Source of the DNA: Fen-1273 sp963837815
Lineage (GTDB): Bacteria; Bacteroidota; Ignavibacteria; UBA10030; UBA6906
DNA: 64,000 bases
NCBI GenBank assembly: GCA_963837815.1
Contig: CAWIOS010000009.1
Location: 496,001 to 560,000, forward strand
Direction: 5' to 3'
The first letter of the stretch is position 1. Each line of letters begins with the position of its first letter. Positions 1 to 7,403 of this stretch are shown piece by piece. Under the pieces are notes generated by a model. The model was not told the DNA's origin. It saw only the letters and a program-made list of their open reading frames with translations, and did not search any database. A program made the position numbers and the translations under genes.

Positions 1-120
1 CTCGAAATGCTCCTCTGCGCGGCGGACGGTGGTCCGTGCGCCGGAGCGGACGTCGAGTATTTCCAGCGTGCTCTCGAGAACCGGTTCCTCGCCGGGGCCG
101 CGCTTCTTCTCTGGCGTCAT
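1..120 (-). CDS. TolB-family beta-propeller protein, N-terminal fragment
   Basis: Forty codons run off the left edge of the window. The start ATG at 120 is preceded on the minus strand by AGGAG at a suitable distance. The visible residues include STLEILDVRSGART and end in a charged RRAEEHFE. This resembles the opening of TolB/WD40-like periplasmic beta-propeller proteins, in which a blade strand is followed by a 'conditions of the state' sentence. No signal peptide is visible. The gene is divergent from the GH5 operon, and a good sigma70-type promoter lies 90-118 bases upstream. The family call rests on a short fragment; the direction and start are more certain than the function. Confidence 0.6.
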   Translation of the reverse strand, partial: MTPEKKRGPGEEPVLESTLEILDVRSGARTTVRRAEEHFE

Positions 121-209
121 CGGGCGTTCTCCTGGTGCAGGTGTTCCGGAAATCCGTGCGGGCCATTCATCCGTCAGCGGGGCCGGAAAAAGGTCGGAAG
201 GCAAGCGTC

Positions 210-238
210 ATAATACCTTTCCGCCCCGTGATAATCAA
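210..238 (-). promoter_or_regulatory. Sigma70-like promoter of the TolB-type gene
   Basis: On the minus strand TTGATT (positions 238-233) and TATTAT (215-210) are separated by exactly 17 bases. The predicted start is near 203, giving a leader of about 80 bases to the ATG at 120. Confidence 0.55.
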
Positions 239-271
239 GCTGGACATTGGAATCCGGATCCGTCCGGGGTC

Positions 272-288
272 TTTATCAATTTGATAAA
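272..288. promoter_or_regulatory. 17-bp perfect palindrome, candidate activator site (locus A)
   Basis: TTTATCAATTTGATAAA is a perfect inverted repeat around one central T. Its 15-base core occurs again upstream of the TonB receptor gene at 35332-35346. The centre (280) lies about 125 bases upstream of the start predicted from the sigma54-like element at 379-394, a usual distance for an NtrC-type enhancer site. The link to the regulator encoded at 10297-11751 is inference. Confidence 0.6.
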
Positions 289-378
289 ACGCAATCACAA
301 CGAGAATGCTCCGGCGCTCCGGAAGCCGGTGAATTGCTGAATTCTGACGGATTTGGGGTGTTGGTCAGGCTTCTAATC

Positions 379-394
379 TGGCATTATCTGTGCA
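379..394 (+). promoter_or_regulatory. Sigma54-like -24/-12 promoter of the GH5 operon
   Basis: TGGCATTATCTGTGCA has the invariant GG and GC pairs at the required spacing (consensus TGGCACG-N4-TTGCW) and differs at three positions. It lies about 70 bases upstream of the GH5 start codon. Part of the support is context: the same type of element recurs at the TonB receptor locus behind the same palindrome. Confidence 0.5.
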
Positions 395-463
395 CTTTAA
401 TTGAGGTCTTATCCACTCCCGTGTATTCTCTTCCACGCTCCCTATCGCACGCTGAGGTCCGCC

Positions 464-1600
464 GTGAACCTGCACTCGAAATTTCATCCGATCATCGCCG
501 CGCTTTGTGCGGCGATCGTCTGCGCCGTGTCAATTCTTCATGCCCAGGATCGCGTGCCCGCAGAAGCGGGGGGGCCCCGCCATGCGATCGTCCGTGCGTG
601 GTGGAATGAGCGGCACCCGGGGGAGGCTCTCAACAGCCCGGTGTCGAAAAAACTTCCACTGATCTCCGTCAGGGGAAACCGGTTTGTCGACCCGGCCGGC
701 AAGACGGTGCTTTTCCGCGGCCTCTCGATTTCTGATCCGGACAAGATCGAGAGCCAGGGGCGCTGGGGGAGGGCGCATTTCGTCCGCGTGAAAGAAACGG
801 GAGCGCGCCTCGTGCGCATACCGGTTCATCCTGTCGCGTGGCGCGCGCGGACCCCGGAGGGCTATCTCACGCTCCTCGATTCCGCGGTGGCGTGGTGCAC
901 GGACCTCGGGATGTATGTCATCATCGACTGGCATTCCATCGGCAACCTGAGGAGCGGGCTCTTCCAGGACCCGATGTACAACACGTCGATGGAGGAGACG
1001 TTCGCGTTCTGGCGCACGATCGCGCGGCATTTCAAGGGGCACAACACCGTGGCCTTCTACGAGCTCTTCAACGAACCCACCCTTTACAGGAACGAGCTCG
1101 GCCGCATGTCATGGGACCAGTGGAAAGAGATCAACGAGGACCTGATCAGCGTCATACGCGCGTTTGACGCGGAGAGGATTCCCCTGGTGGCCGGGTTCGA
1201 CTGGGCATATGATCTCACACCGCTCCGTATCAATCCCGTGGAGGCGGAGGGGATCGGCTACGTGACGCATCCCTATCCGCACAAAAGGACCCCTCCCTGG
1301 GAACCGAAGTGGGAGGAGGATTTCGGGTTTGCCGCGGACATGTTTCCGATCATTGCCACGGAGATCGGGTTCACGATGGGGAGGGGAGGGACGGCCGACA
1401 ACGGCGACTACGGGAAAACGATTGTGAGCTATCTCGAGGGGAGGGGCATAAGCTGGGTTGCCTGGGTGTTCGACCCGGAGTGGGGTCCGCCCCTGATCAC
1501 CTCCTGGGACACGTACGGACTTACGGAAAGCGGCGAGTTTTTCAAGTCCGCAATGAAGGCGGAGCCTCCGGAGCCTTCGAAGCCTCACGGCGGGGAGTGA
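464..1600 (+). CDS. Secreted glycoside hydrolase family 5 (cellulase/mannanase-type)
   Basis: The 378-residue product starts at GTG 464, chosen because GAGG lies just upstream and the first residues (MNLHSKFHP, then a hydrophobic stretch ending HAQ) form a signal peptide. The catalytic barrel carries the GH5 acid/base Glu204 in FYELFNEPTL and the nucleophile Glu300 in IATEIGF. Also visible are the DWHS strand-4 motif and a YVTHPYPH segment. Family members cleave beta-1,4 glucans or mannans, and the exact substrate cannot be read from sequence. It is the first gene of an operon with deoC, GH9 and AGE-GH26, and the next gene starts 3 bases after its stop. A sigma54-like element and a palindrome lie upstream. 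Confidence 0.88.
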   Translation: MNLHSKFHPIIAALCAAIVCAVSILHAQDRVPAEAGGPRHAIVRAWWNERHPGEALNSPVSKKLPLISVRGNRFVDPAGKTVLFRGLSISDPDKIESQGRWGRAHFVRVKETGARLVRIPVHPVAWRARTPEGYLTLLDSAVAWCTDLGMYVIIDWHSIGNLRSGLFQDPMYNTSMEETFAFWRTIARHFKGHNTVAFYELFNEPTLYRNELGRMSWDQWKEINEDLISVIRAFDAERIPLVAGFDWAYDLTPLRINPVEAEGIGYVTHPYPHKRTPPWEPKWEEDFGFAADMFPIIATEIGFTMGRGGTADNGDYGKTIVSYLEGRGISWVAWVFDPEWGPPLITSWDTYGLTESGEFFKSAMKAEPPEPSKPHGGE

Positions 1601-1603
1601 GCC

Positions 1604-2326
1604 ATGGACCAACTCCTTACCCTTTCAGCCCTGGCAAAGATGATCGATCACTCGCTTCTCCATCCGACGATGACGGATGAGGTGATCCTTGCCGGATGTG
1701 TGCTGGCGAAGCGGTACGGCGTCGCCACGGCGTGCGTGAAGCCGTATTCCATCCCGGTTGCACGGGATGTCCTTGAAGGGTCCGGCGTGGGCGTTTGCGC
1801 GGTCATCGCCTTTCCGCACGGGAACAGCACGATCTCGATCAAGACGAAAGAGGCCGAAGAGGCCGTCCGAGACGGCGCCGTCGAAATCGACATGGTCGTG
1901 AATGTCGGGAAGGTCCTGGGGGGAGACTGGAATTACGTCTCCTCCGAGATCGGTGCGGTGAATGATGTGGTGACGGAAGGGCATGCCCTCCTCAAGGTCA
2001 TATTCGAAAACGATTACCTCGACGATGCGCACATCGTCAGGCTGTGCGGCGTGTGCGGGGAGAACAACGTGGCGTTTGTCAAGACATCCACGGGGTACGG
2101 GTTCGTGAAGCAGCCGAACGGGATGTACGCGTACCAGGGAGCGGTCGACCGCCATCTCCGCCTGATGCGTAAGAATTCTCCCGCCTCGGTCGGTGTGAAG
2201 GCGGCGGGGGGTGTTCGGACGCTCGATGATCTGCTCCGCGTCCGCCAGCTCGGCGTCAGCAGGATCGGCGCAACCGCGACGGAAACAATACTCGAGGAGG
2301 CACGAAACCGTGGCTATCGTCCCTGA
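1604..2326 (+). CDS. deoC: Deoxyribose-phosphate aldolase (DeoC family)
   Basis: This 240-residue class I aldolase splits 2-deoxyribose-5-phosphate into glyceraldehyde-3-phosphate and acetaldehyde. The family motifs are all present: the acidic EIDMVVNVG strand, the Schiff-base lysine Lys160 in FVKTSTGYG, and the second lysine Lys199 in VKAAGGVR. The length is normal for bacterial DeoC. The start ATG at 1604 follows GGGGAG and sits 3 bases after the GH5 stop. Its end overlaps the GH9 start by 17 bases, so the three genes are surely co-transcribed. A nucleoside-catabolism aldolase in a cellulase operon is unusual; it may act on another short aldehyde here, but no sequence feature proves that. 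Confidence 0.92.
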   Translation: MDQLLTLSALAKMIDHSLLHPTMTDEVILAGCVLAKRYGVATACVKPYSIPVARDVLEGSGVGVCAVIAFPHGNSTISIKTKEAEEAVRDGAVEIDMVVNVGKVLGGDWNYVSSEIGAVNDVVTEGHALLKVIFENDYLDDAHIVRLCGVCGENNVAFVKTSTGYGFVKQPNGMYAYQGAVDRHLRLMRKNSPASVGVKAAGGVRTLDDLLRVRQLGVSRIGATATETILEEARNRGYRP

Positions 2327-4835
2327 TCGTCGATGTGCTCTCCGGGCAGCCGGACGCCGTGCCTCCGCGTGCGTCCTTGTCTCACTCTTCGTTCCCCTCT
2401 TCACGGCCTCCCCTGCCGCTCCCCTTCCCGATTCCACCGCGCTCCGTCTGAATACGTCCGGTTATTTTGAGCGCCCCGGGCTTAACGTGATGGTCTTTGA
2501 TGACTTCTATCCGGAGGGTCATCAGGGAGGAGTCACGATCATCCAGTGCGGGCGGCGGGTCGCCGCGAACGGAGACGTGCGGCTGGAACCTGCGCCCGGA
2601 CAGTGGTCGCCCGTTCCCCGCGTCGGGCCCCGCACGGTTGACAGGGAAAATGAGTCGATCGCTGTCACGCTCTGGTACCCCGACTCGAGCAGGAACAGGA
2701 AGGGATTCAACCCGATCGAGTACCCCGATCTCGCGTTCAGGTATTCCATAACGGCGCATCCTGAGGGGGATGGCATCAAAATCGTCGTGAACCTGGACCG
2801 GGCCCTGCCTGCCGAATGGGCGGACAGGGTGGGATTCAACCTCGAGCTTTTTCCGGGCCAGCTCTTCGGTGAACACTTTCTCATGGACGGAAAAGCAGGC
2901 CTCTTTCCGCGGCAGGCGGACGGCCCGATGCAGACCGATCCGGGCGGGGACCTCGGCATCAGGCCCCTTGCCTCCGGGAGAACGCTTGTCGTCGCCCCGG
3001 GTGACCGGGACAGGGAAATGACGATAACGACGCGCACCGGGGATCTCCGGCTCATCGACGGGAGGGGGCTGTACAACAACGGCTGGTTTGTGGTCCGCTC
3101 GACAATCGCAGCGGGATCCGTCAGGAACGCGGTGGAATGGGTCATAACGCCAAAGCCGCGACCCGGCTGGAAGTCGGCTCCCGTTGTGCAGGTCTCAGAG
3201 GCTGGATATCATCCGAAACAGAACAAGGTGGCGGTGATCGAGCTCGACCGCTCCTCACGGGACTTCGGGCCTGTCGAGCTGGTCCGTGTCGGCGTTGACT
3301 CCGCCGTCGTTGTGAAGAGGACCGCCGCCCCGGAGCCGTGGGGGACGTTTCTCCGGTACAGGTATCTCCGGTTTGATTTCAGCGACGTGACGCAGGAAGG
3401 GATCTACAGGGTGCGGTACGGAAACGTCGAGTCGGACGAATTCGAGATCGCGCGTGACGTGTTCGCCCGGCATGTTTGGCAGCCGACGCTTGAGTATTTC
3501 CTCCCCGTGCAGATGTGCCACATGAGGATCAACGACAGGTACAAGGTCTGGCACGGCCTCTGCCACATGGACGACGCGCTGATGGCGCCCCTGAACCACG
3601 ATCATTTCGACGGTTACATGCAGGGCTCCTCGACGCTCACATCGTTCAAGCCCGGCGAGCACATCCCCGGCGTGAACATCGGCGGCTGGCACGATGCCGG
3701 TGATTACGACATACGCCTGGAGTCCCAGGCGGGGACGGTCTACCGCCTCGCGCTCGCGTACGAGTTTTTCCGGAACGACTACGACGCGACGTCGGTCGAC
3801 CAGGAGACACGGGTCGTGGAGATGCACCGGCCGGACGGGAGGCCGGACATACTCGAGCAGATCGAACACGGGCTTCTCAGCATCGTGGGGGCCTACGAAT
3901 CTCTCGGCATTCTGTACAGGGGAATGATCTGCCCCACGATCCGCCAGTATGTGCACCTCGGCGACGCTGCGACGATGTCGGACAACCTCATCTACACCGC
4001 CTCCGGGACCGACCCGGTGCTTCACCGCCCGCTTCCCGCGGATGACCGGCTGCTGTTCACGGAGGTCAACCCGTCGAGGGATCTGTACGTGGCCCAGACG
4101 CTTGCCGCGGCGGCGCGCGTGATCGCCGGTTTCAATCCCCGGCTCTCTGCGCGGACGCTGACCGTGGCAAGGGATCTGTATCGCAAGAACAGGTCCCGCC
4201 CCGTGGCCGAACGCCTCGGCGCGGCGGGGGAGCTCTACCTTTCGACGTCGGAAAAGGAATACGCGGCGGTGCTCCTCGCGAACGCCGACCTGATCGGCGG
4301 GAGGGTCGGCCGTTACGCCGAGTTCCTCGGGCGCGTGAATGCGAAGCTCGCCGATTCCGCGTTCACGGCGACGATCGAGCGCGGAGTCACTGCACATGCT
4401 GCGAGAGTCCGCGAGCTTTCGAAGGAGAACCCGTACGGCGTTCCCTACCAGCCGCACATCTGGGGCGCCGGTTGGGACATTCAGTCGTTCGGTGTTGAGC
4501 AGCTCTTCCTCTACATCGGTTTTCCGCGTCTCATGACCCCCGACTACGCGTTCAACGCGCTGGATTTCGTCCTGGGGTGCCATCCCGGTGAGAACACCTC
4601 GTCGTTCGCCTCCGGCGTCGGCGTCCGCTCGCTCACGGTGGCGTATGGTGCGAACAGGGACGAGTGGTCGTACATTCCCGGGGGCGTCGCAAGCGGGACG
4701 GCGCTGATCCGGCCCGACCTGCCGGAGCTGAAGATCTGGCCGTATTTCTGGCAGCAGACGGAATACGTTATGGGGGGCGGCGCGACGGATTTCATGCTCC
4801 TGGCGATGGCGGCCGACAATCTGCTGAATAAATAA
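2310..4835 (+). CDS. Secreted glycoside hydrolase family 9 with N-terminal accessory domains
   Basis: The product is 841 residues. GTG 2310 is taken as the start because GAGGAGG precedes it by nine bases and the following residues end in a signal peptide (LVSLFVPLFTASPAA). Residues of about 30-285 form a beta-rich domain I cannot name. Residues near 290-385 match the immunoglobulin-like CelD_N domain (EAGYHPKQNKVAVI). The (alpha/alpha)6 catalytic domain follows, with GGWHDAGDY near residue 457 and the general acid Glu near 817 in TEYVMGGG. GH9 enzymes hydrolyse beta-1,4 glucans or related glycans. The reading frame overlaps deoC by 17 bases, indicating translational coupling. There is no dockerin, carbohydrate-binding module or type IX sorting tail at the C terminus. 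Confidence 0.88.
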   Translation: MAIVPDRRCALRAAGRRASACVLVSLFVPLFTASPAAPLPDSTALRLNTSGYFERPGLNVMVFDDFYPEGHQGGVTIIQCGRRVAANGDVRLEPAPGQWSPVPRVGPRTVDRENESIAVTLWYPDSSRNRKGFNPIEYPDLAFRYSITAHPEGDGIKIVVNLDRALPAEWADRVGFNLELFPGQLFGEHFLMDGKAGLFPRQADGPMQTDPGGDLGIRPLASGRTLVVAPGDRDREMTITTRTGDLRLIDGRGLYNNGWFVVRSTIAAGSVRNAVEWVITPKPRPGWKSAPVVQVSEAGYHPKQNKVAVIELDRSSRDFGPVELVRVGVDSAVVVKRTAAPEPWGTFLRYRYLRFDFSDVTQEGIYRVRYGNVESDEFEIARDVFARHVWQPTLEYFLPVQMCHMRINDRYKVWHGLCHMDDALMAPLNHDHFDGYMQGSSTLTSFKPGEHIPGVNIGGWHDAGDYDIRLESQAGTVYRLALAYEFFRNDYDATSVDQETRVVEMHRPDGRPDILEQIEHGLLSIVGAYESLGILYRGMICPTIRQYVHLGDAATMSDNLIYTASGTDPVLHRPLPADDRLLFTEVNPSRDLYVAQTLAAAARVIAGFNPRLSARTLTVARDLYRKNRSRPVAERLGAAGELYLSTSEKEYAAVLLANADLIGGRVGRYAEFLGRVNAKLADSAFTATIERGVTAHAARVRELSKENPYGVPYQPHIWGAGWDIQSFGVEQLFLYIGFPRLMTPDYAFNALDFVLGCHPGENTSSFASGVGVRSLTVAYGANRDEWSYIPGGVASGTALIRPDLPELKIWPYFWQQTEYVMGGGATDFMLLAMAADNLLNK

Positions 4836-4870
4836 CGGATCGCAGTGAACCGGGAAGAGGCCCGAAGGCT

Positions 4871-7186
4871 ATGAACCGCATGTCACGTGTTGCGTTCCTT
4901 GTTCTCTCCCTGATCGTACAGTGCTGCGCGATGCCCGGGGGGAAGATGAACGGGGCTCCCCCGGCGCCGATCGGAGGGGACTCGATTGCAGTCGAGATCA
5001 AGCACACGCTCGACGTGGAACTGGACCGCTGGTATCCGCTCTGCGTCGACTCGGTGTACGGCGGGTATTACAGCGATATCAATTACAGGTGGGAGCTCGA
5101 CGGGCGCCAGGAGAAGATGATCGTCACGCAGGCCCGGCACGTCTGGTCGATAGCCAACGCCGCGCTTTTCAGCGCTGGATACCGGAGGCTCCTCCCGTAT
5201 GCCGCGCACGGGTACAGGTTTCTCAGGGACAGGATGTGGGACGCTCAGTTCGGTGGGTTCTACGATCTCGTGAACCGGCAGGGCGAGCCGGTGACGGGAC
5301 CCGGGGGGATACCGAAGACCGCGTACGGAAACGCGTTCGCCATATACGGGCTTGCAACGTATTACATGGCGTCGGGCGATAGCGGCGCGCTGGACCTCGC
5401 CCTGAAAACGTACCGCTGGCTTGAAAAGAACAGCTACGATTCGGTGTACGGCGGCTATTTCCAGTTCCTCTCGAGGGAGGGGCTCCCGTCCCGGGAGGGG
5501 TTCAACCACACCCCCCCCAAAGACCAGAACTCCATGATCCATCTCATGGAGGCGTACACCGCCCTTTACGAGGCCTGGCCGGATTCGGTGCTCAAGGAGC
5601 GACTGGGTTCGATGCTCCACATCGTCCGGGACGTCATCACGAATGAGGCCGGGTATATGAACCTCTTCTTCACGCGGGACTGGATCCCGGTCACGTACAA
5701 AACCTCCGGAACGCCCGCGGGGCCCGCCCGGTTTGATATCGACCATATCTCGTTCGGACACGACGTCGAGACCTCCTATCTCCTCCTTGATGCCTCGCAG
5801 GTGCTGGGGATCAGGGACGACTCGGCGACGTTCAGGATCGCGAAAAAGAAAGTCGATTTCGCGCTCCGGCACGGCTGGGACGCCGGCGTGGGGGGGTTCT
5901 TCGACGGCGGGGACCCCCGCATCACGGACGGGCATGTGACGATCGGGCGGGAGACAAAGGAATGGTGGTCGCAGGTCGAAGCGCTGAATTCCTTCCTCTA
6001 CATGTCGGTCCTCTATCCCTCTGATACGCTCGACTATTACGGCAAGTTCACGCAACAGTGGGCCTACTGCAAGAAATACCTCATCGATGAGGAACACGGG
6101 GGATGGTTCTGGGGGGGGATCGACAGGGCGCCGCGCAACACGACCGCCCCGAAGGGGACGATCTGGAAGGCGGAGTATCACACATCGCGGGCGATGATCA
6201 ACTGCGTCCGGCGGCTCCGGGATCTCTTCCCCCGTCACGTGCAGTATGCTCCCGTCAACAGGAACGCAACTCCGGCGGCGAAGGAACTGCTGTCGTATCT
6301 CTACTCGATTTCAGGAAAAAACATCATCGCGGGACAGCACAATCCCGTCGGGAGGAGAGACATGTTTCCCGATCGCGTGAAGGAGCTCACGGGGAAGCTG
6401 CCTGCGGTCTGGGGGAGCGATTTCATCGCGTATTACAGGGAGGGGAACGCGGAACAGCTTGTCAGGGATGCCCGGGAGAAATTCAGGGAGGGGTGCATAA
6501 TCACGCTCATGTGGCATGCCGGGAGGCCGATGGACGATCCCCCCTTTGGATGGAAGGAAAGCGTCCAGGCTAAGCTCACCGACGCCGAGTGGCGCGAGCT
6601 GACGACGCCGGGGACGGCGTTGAACGCCCAGTGGATCCGCCAGGTGGATACCGTGGCGTCCTACCTGGCAGACCTGAAGGCGCTGGGCGTGCCGGTACTC
6701 TGGCGGCCGTATCACGAATCCAACGGCGTCTGGTTCTGGTGGGGGAACAGGAAGGGGGCGGATGGTTCCGCGAAACTCTACAGGATGATGTACGACCGGT
6801 TCGTCAACGTGCATCACCTCGACAACCTGATCTGGGTCTGGGACGCCAACGCGCCGCGCCGCCTCTTCAACGACCAGGCATACGCGTACGACGAGTACTT
6901 TCCCGGTCTCGACGAGGTCGACGTCCTTGCGGCCGACGTCTACCACTACGACTTCCGGCAGAGCCACCACGACGAGCTTGTCGATCTCGGCGGGGGAAAA
7001 CTGATCGCGCTCGGCGAAGTGGGCGAAGTGCCGGCGCCGGAGATTCTGAAATCGCAGCCGCTCTGGACCTGGTTCATGATCTGGGCGAACTTCGTCACGA
7101 CCCACAACACGCCGGACCAGGTCAAACGTCTCTACGACAATCCGGGGACGCTGTCGCTCGGGGACGTGGCGCACGCACGCAGGTGA
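4871..7186 (+). CDS. AGE-family epimerase fused to GH26 beta-mannanase
   Basis: One 771-residue protein joins two enzymes. Residues of about 30-445 are an N-acylglucosamine/cellobiose 2-epimerase fold, with GHDVETS (His near 297) and WKAEYHTSR (His near 437) matching the catalytic histidines of cellobiose and mannobiose epimerases. Residues of about 455-765 are GH26, with acid/base Glu near 615 in RPYHESNG and nucleophile Glu716 in ALGEVGEV. The N terminus is hydrophobic and ends in QCC, so a lipoprotein is possible, although the lipobox is imperfect. Known families suggest that mannan is cut and the released disaccharide epimerised at C2; this coupling is inference. The gene follows GH9 by 35 bases and closes the operon. 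Confidence 0.87.
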   Translation: MNRMSRVAFLVLSLIVQCCAMPGGKMNGAPPAPIGGDSIAVEIKHTLDVELDRWYPLCVDSVYGGYYSDINYRWELDGRQEKMIVTQARHVWSIANAALFSAGYRRLLPYAAHGYRFLRDRMWDAQFGGFYDLVNRQGEPVTGPGGIPKTAYGNAFAIYGLATYYMASGDSGALDLALKTYRWLEKNSYDSVYGGYFQFLSREGLPSREGFNHTPPKDQNSMIHLMEAYTALYEAWPDSVLKERLGSMLHIVRDVITNEAGYMNLFFTRDWIPVTYKTSGTPAGPARFDIDHISFGHDVETSYLLLDASQVLGIRDDSATFRIAKKKVDFALRHGWDAGVGGFFDGGDPRITDGHVTIGRETKEWWSQVEALNSFLYMSVLYPSDTLDYYGKFTQQWAYCKKYLIDEEHGGWFWGGIDRAPRNTTAPKGTIWKAEYHTSRAMINCVRRLRDLFPRHVQYAPVNRNATPAAKELLSYLYSISGKNIIAGQHNPVGRRDMFPDRVKELTGKLPAVWGSDFIAYYREGNAEQLVRDAREKFREGCIITLMWHAGRPMDDPPFGWKESVQAKLTDAEWRELTTPGTALNAQWIRQVDTVASYLADLKALGVPVLWRPYHESNGVWFWWGNRKGADGSAKLYRMMYDRFVNVHHLDNLIWVWDANAPRRLFNDQAYAYDEYFPGLDEVDVLAADVYHYDFRQSHHDELVDLGGGKLIALGEVGEVPAPEILKSQPLWTWFMIWANFVTTHNTPDQVKRLYDNPGTLSLGDVAHARR

Positions 7187-7188
7187 GC

Positions 7189-7291
7189 GGTGGCGCCACC
7201 TGTGGCGCAGAAGGCGCCACAGAAGGCGCCACTGCTGGAGACACGACGGCGTACGGCACCGCCTTCCGTGGCGCCTATGGCGCCACCTCCG
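7189..7291. repeat. Cluster of GGCGCC palindromes
   Basis: Five GGCGCC hexamers start at 7192, 7213, 7225, 7270 and 7279. They include a 12-base palindrome (7189-7200), two tandem copies of AGAAGGCGCCAC (7209-7220 and 7221-7232), and an inverted repeat with a 3-base loop (7269-7285). The cluster lies directly after the GH26 stop codon and before the solute-binding protein gene. It may act as RNA structure separating the operon from the sensing genes, but there is no T-run. Confidence 0.6.
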
Positions 7292-7403
7292 GCGACGCTC
7301 AGCGCGCCGCCTTCGGCTTGATTCTGGTGGCGTTGTTGCGTTCCTTTGATCAGCGGAAGGACTCCTTTCCCGCGCACCTCTTCCCGCAGGAATCGTTCAC
7401 ACT

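Larger units (their letters stand above)
121..463. other. Divergent regulatory region between the TolB-type gene and the GH5 operon
   Basis: This 343-base gene-free stretch is AT-richer than its surroundings. It holds a minus-strand sigma70-like promoter (210-238), a 17-base palindrome (272-288) and a sigma54-like element (379-394), listed separately. Reading frames crossing it do not look like genes: they have no ribosome binding site and no protein-like composition. Confidence 0.6.

Noticed and set aside
3255..4583. Minus-strand open frame opposite GH9
   Set aside because: It is antisense to a gene with complete family motifs, and its translation is rich in Arg, Val and His with no domain-like pattern.
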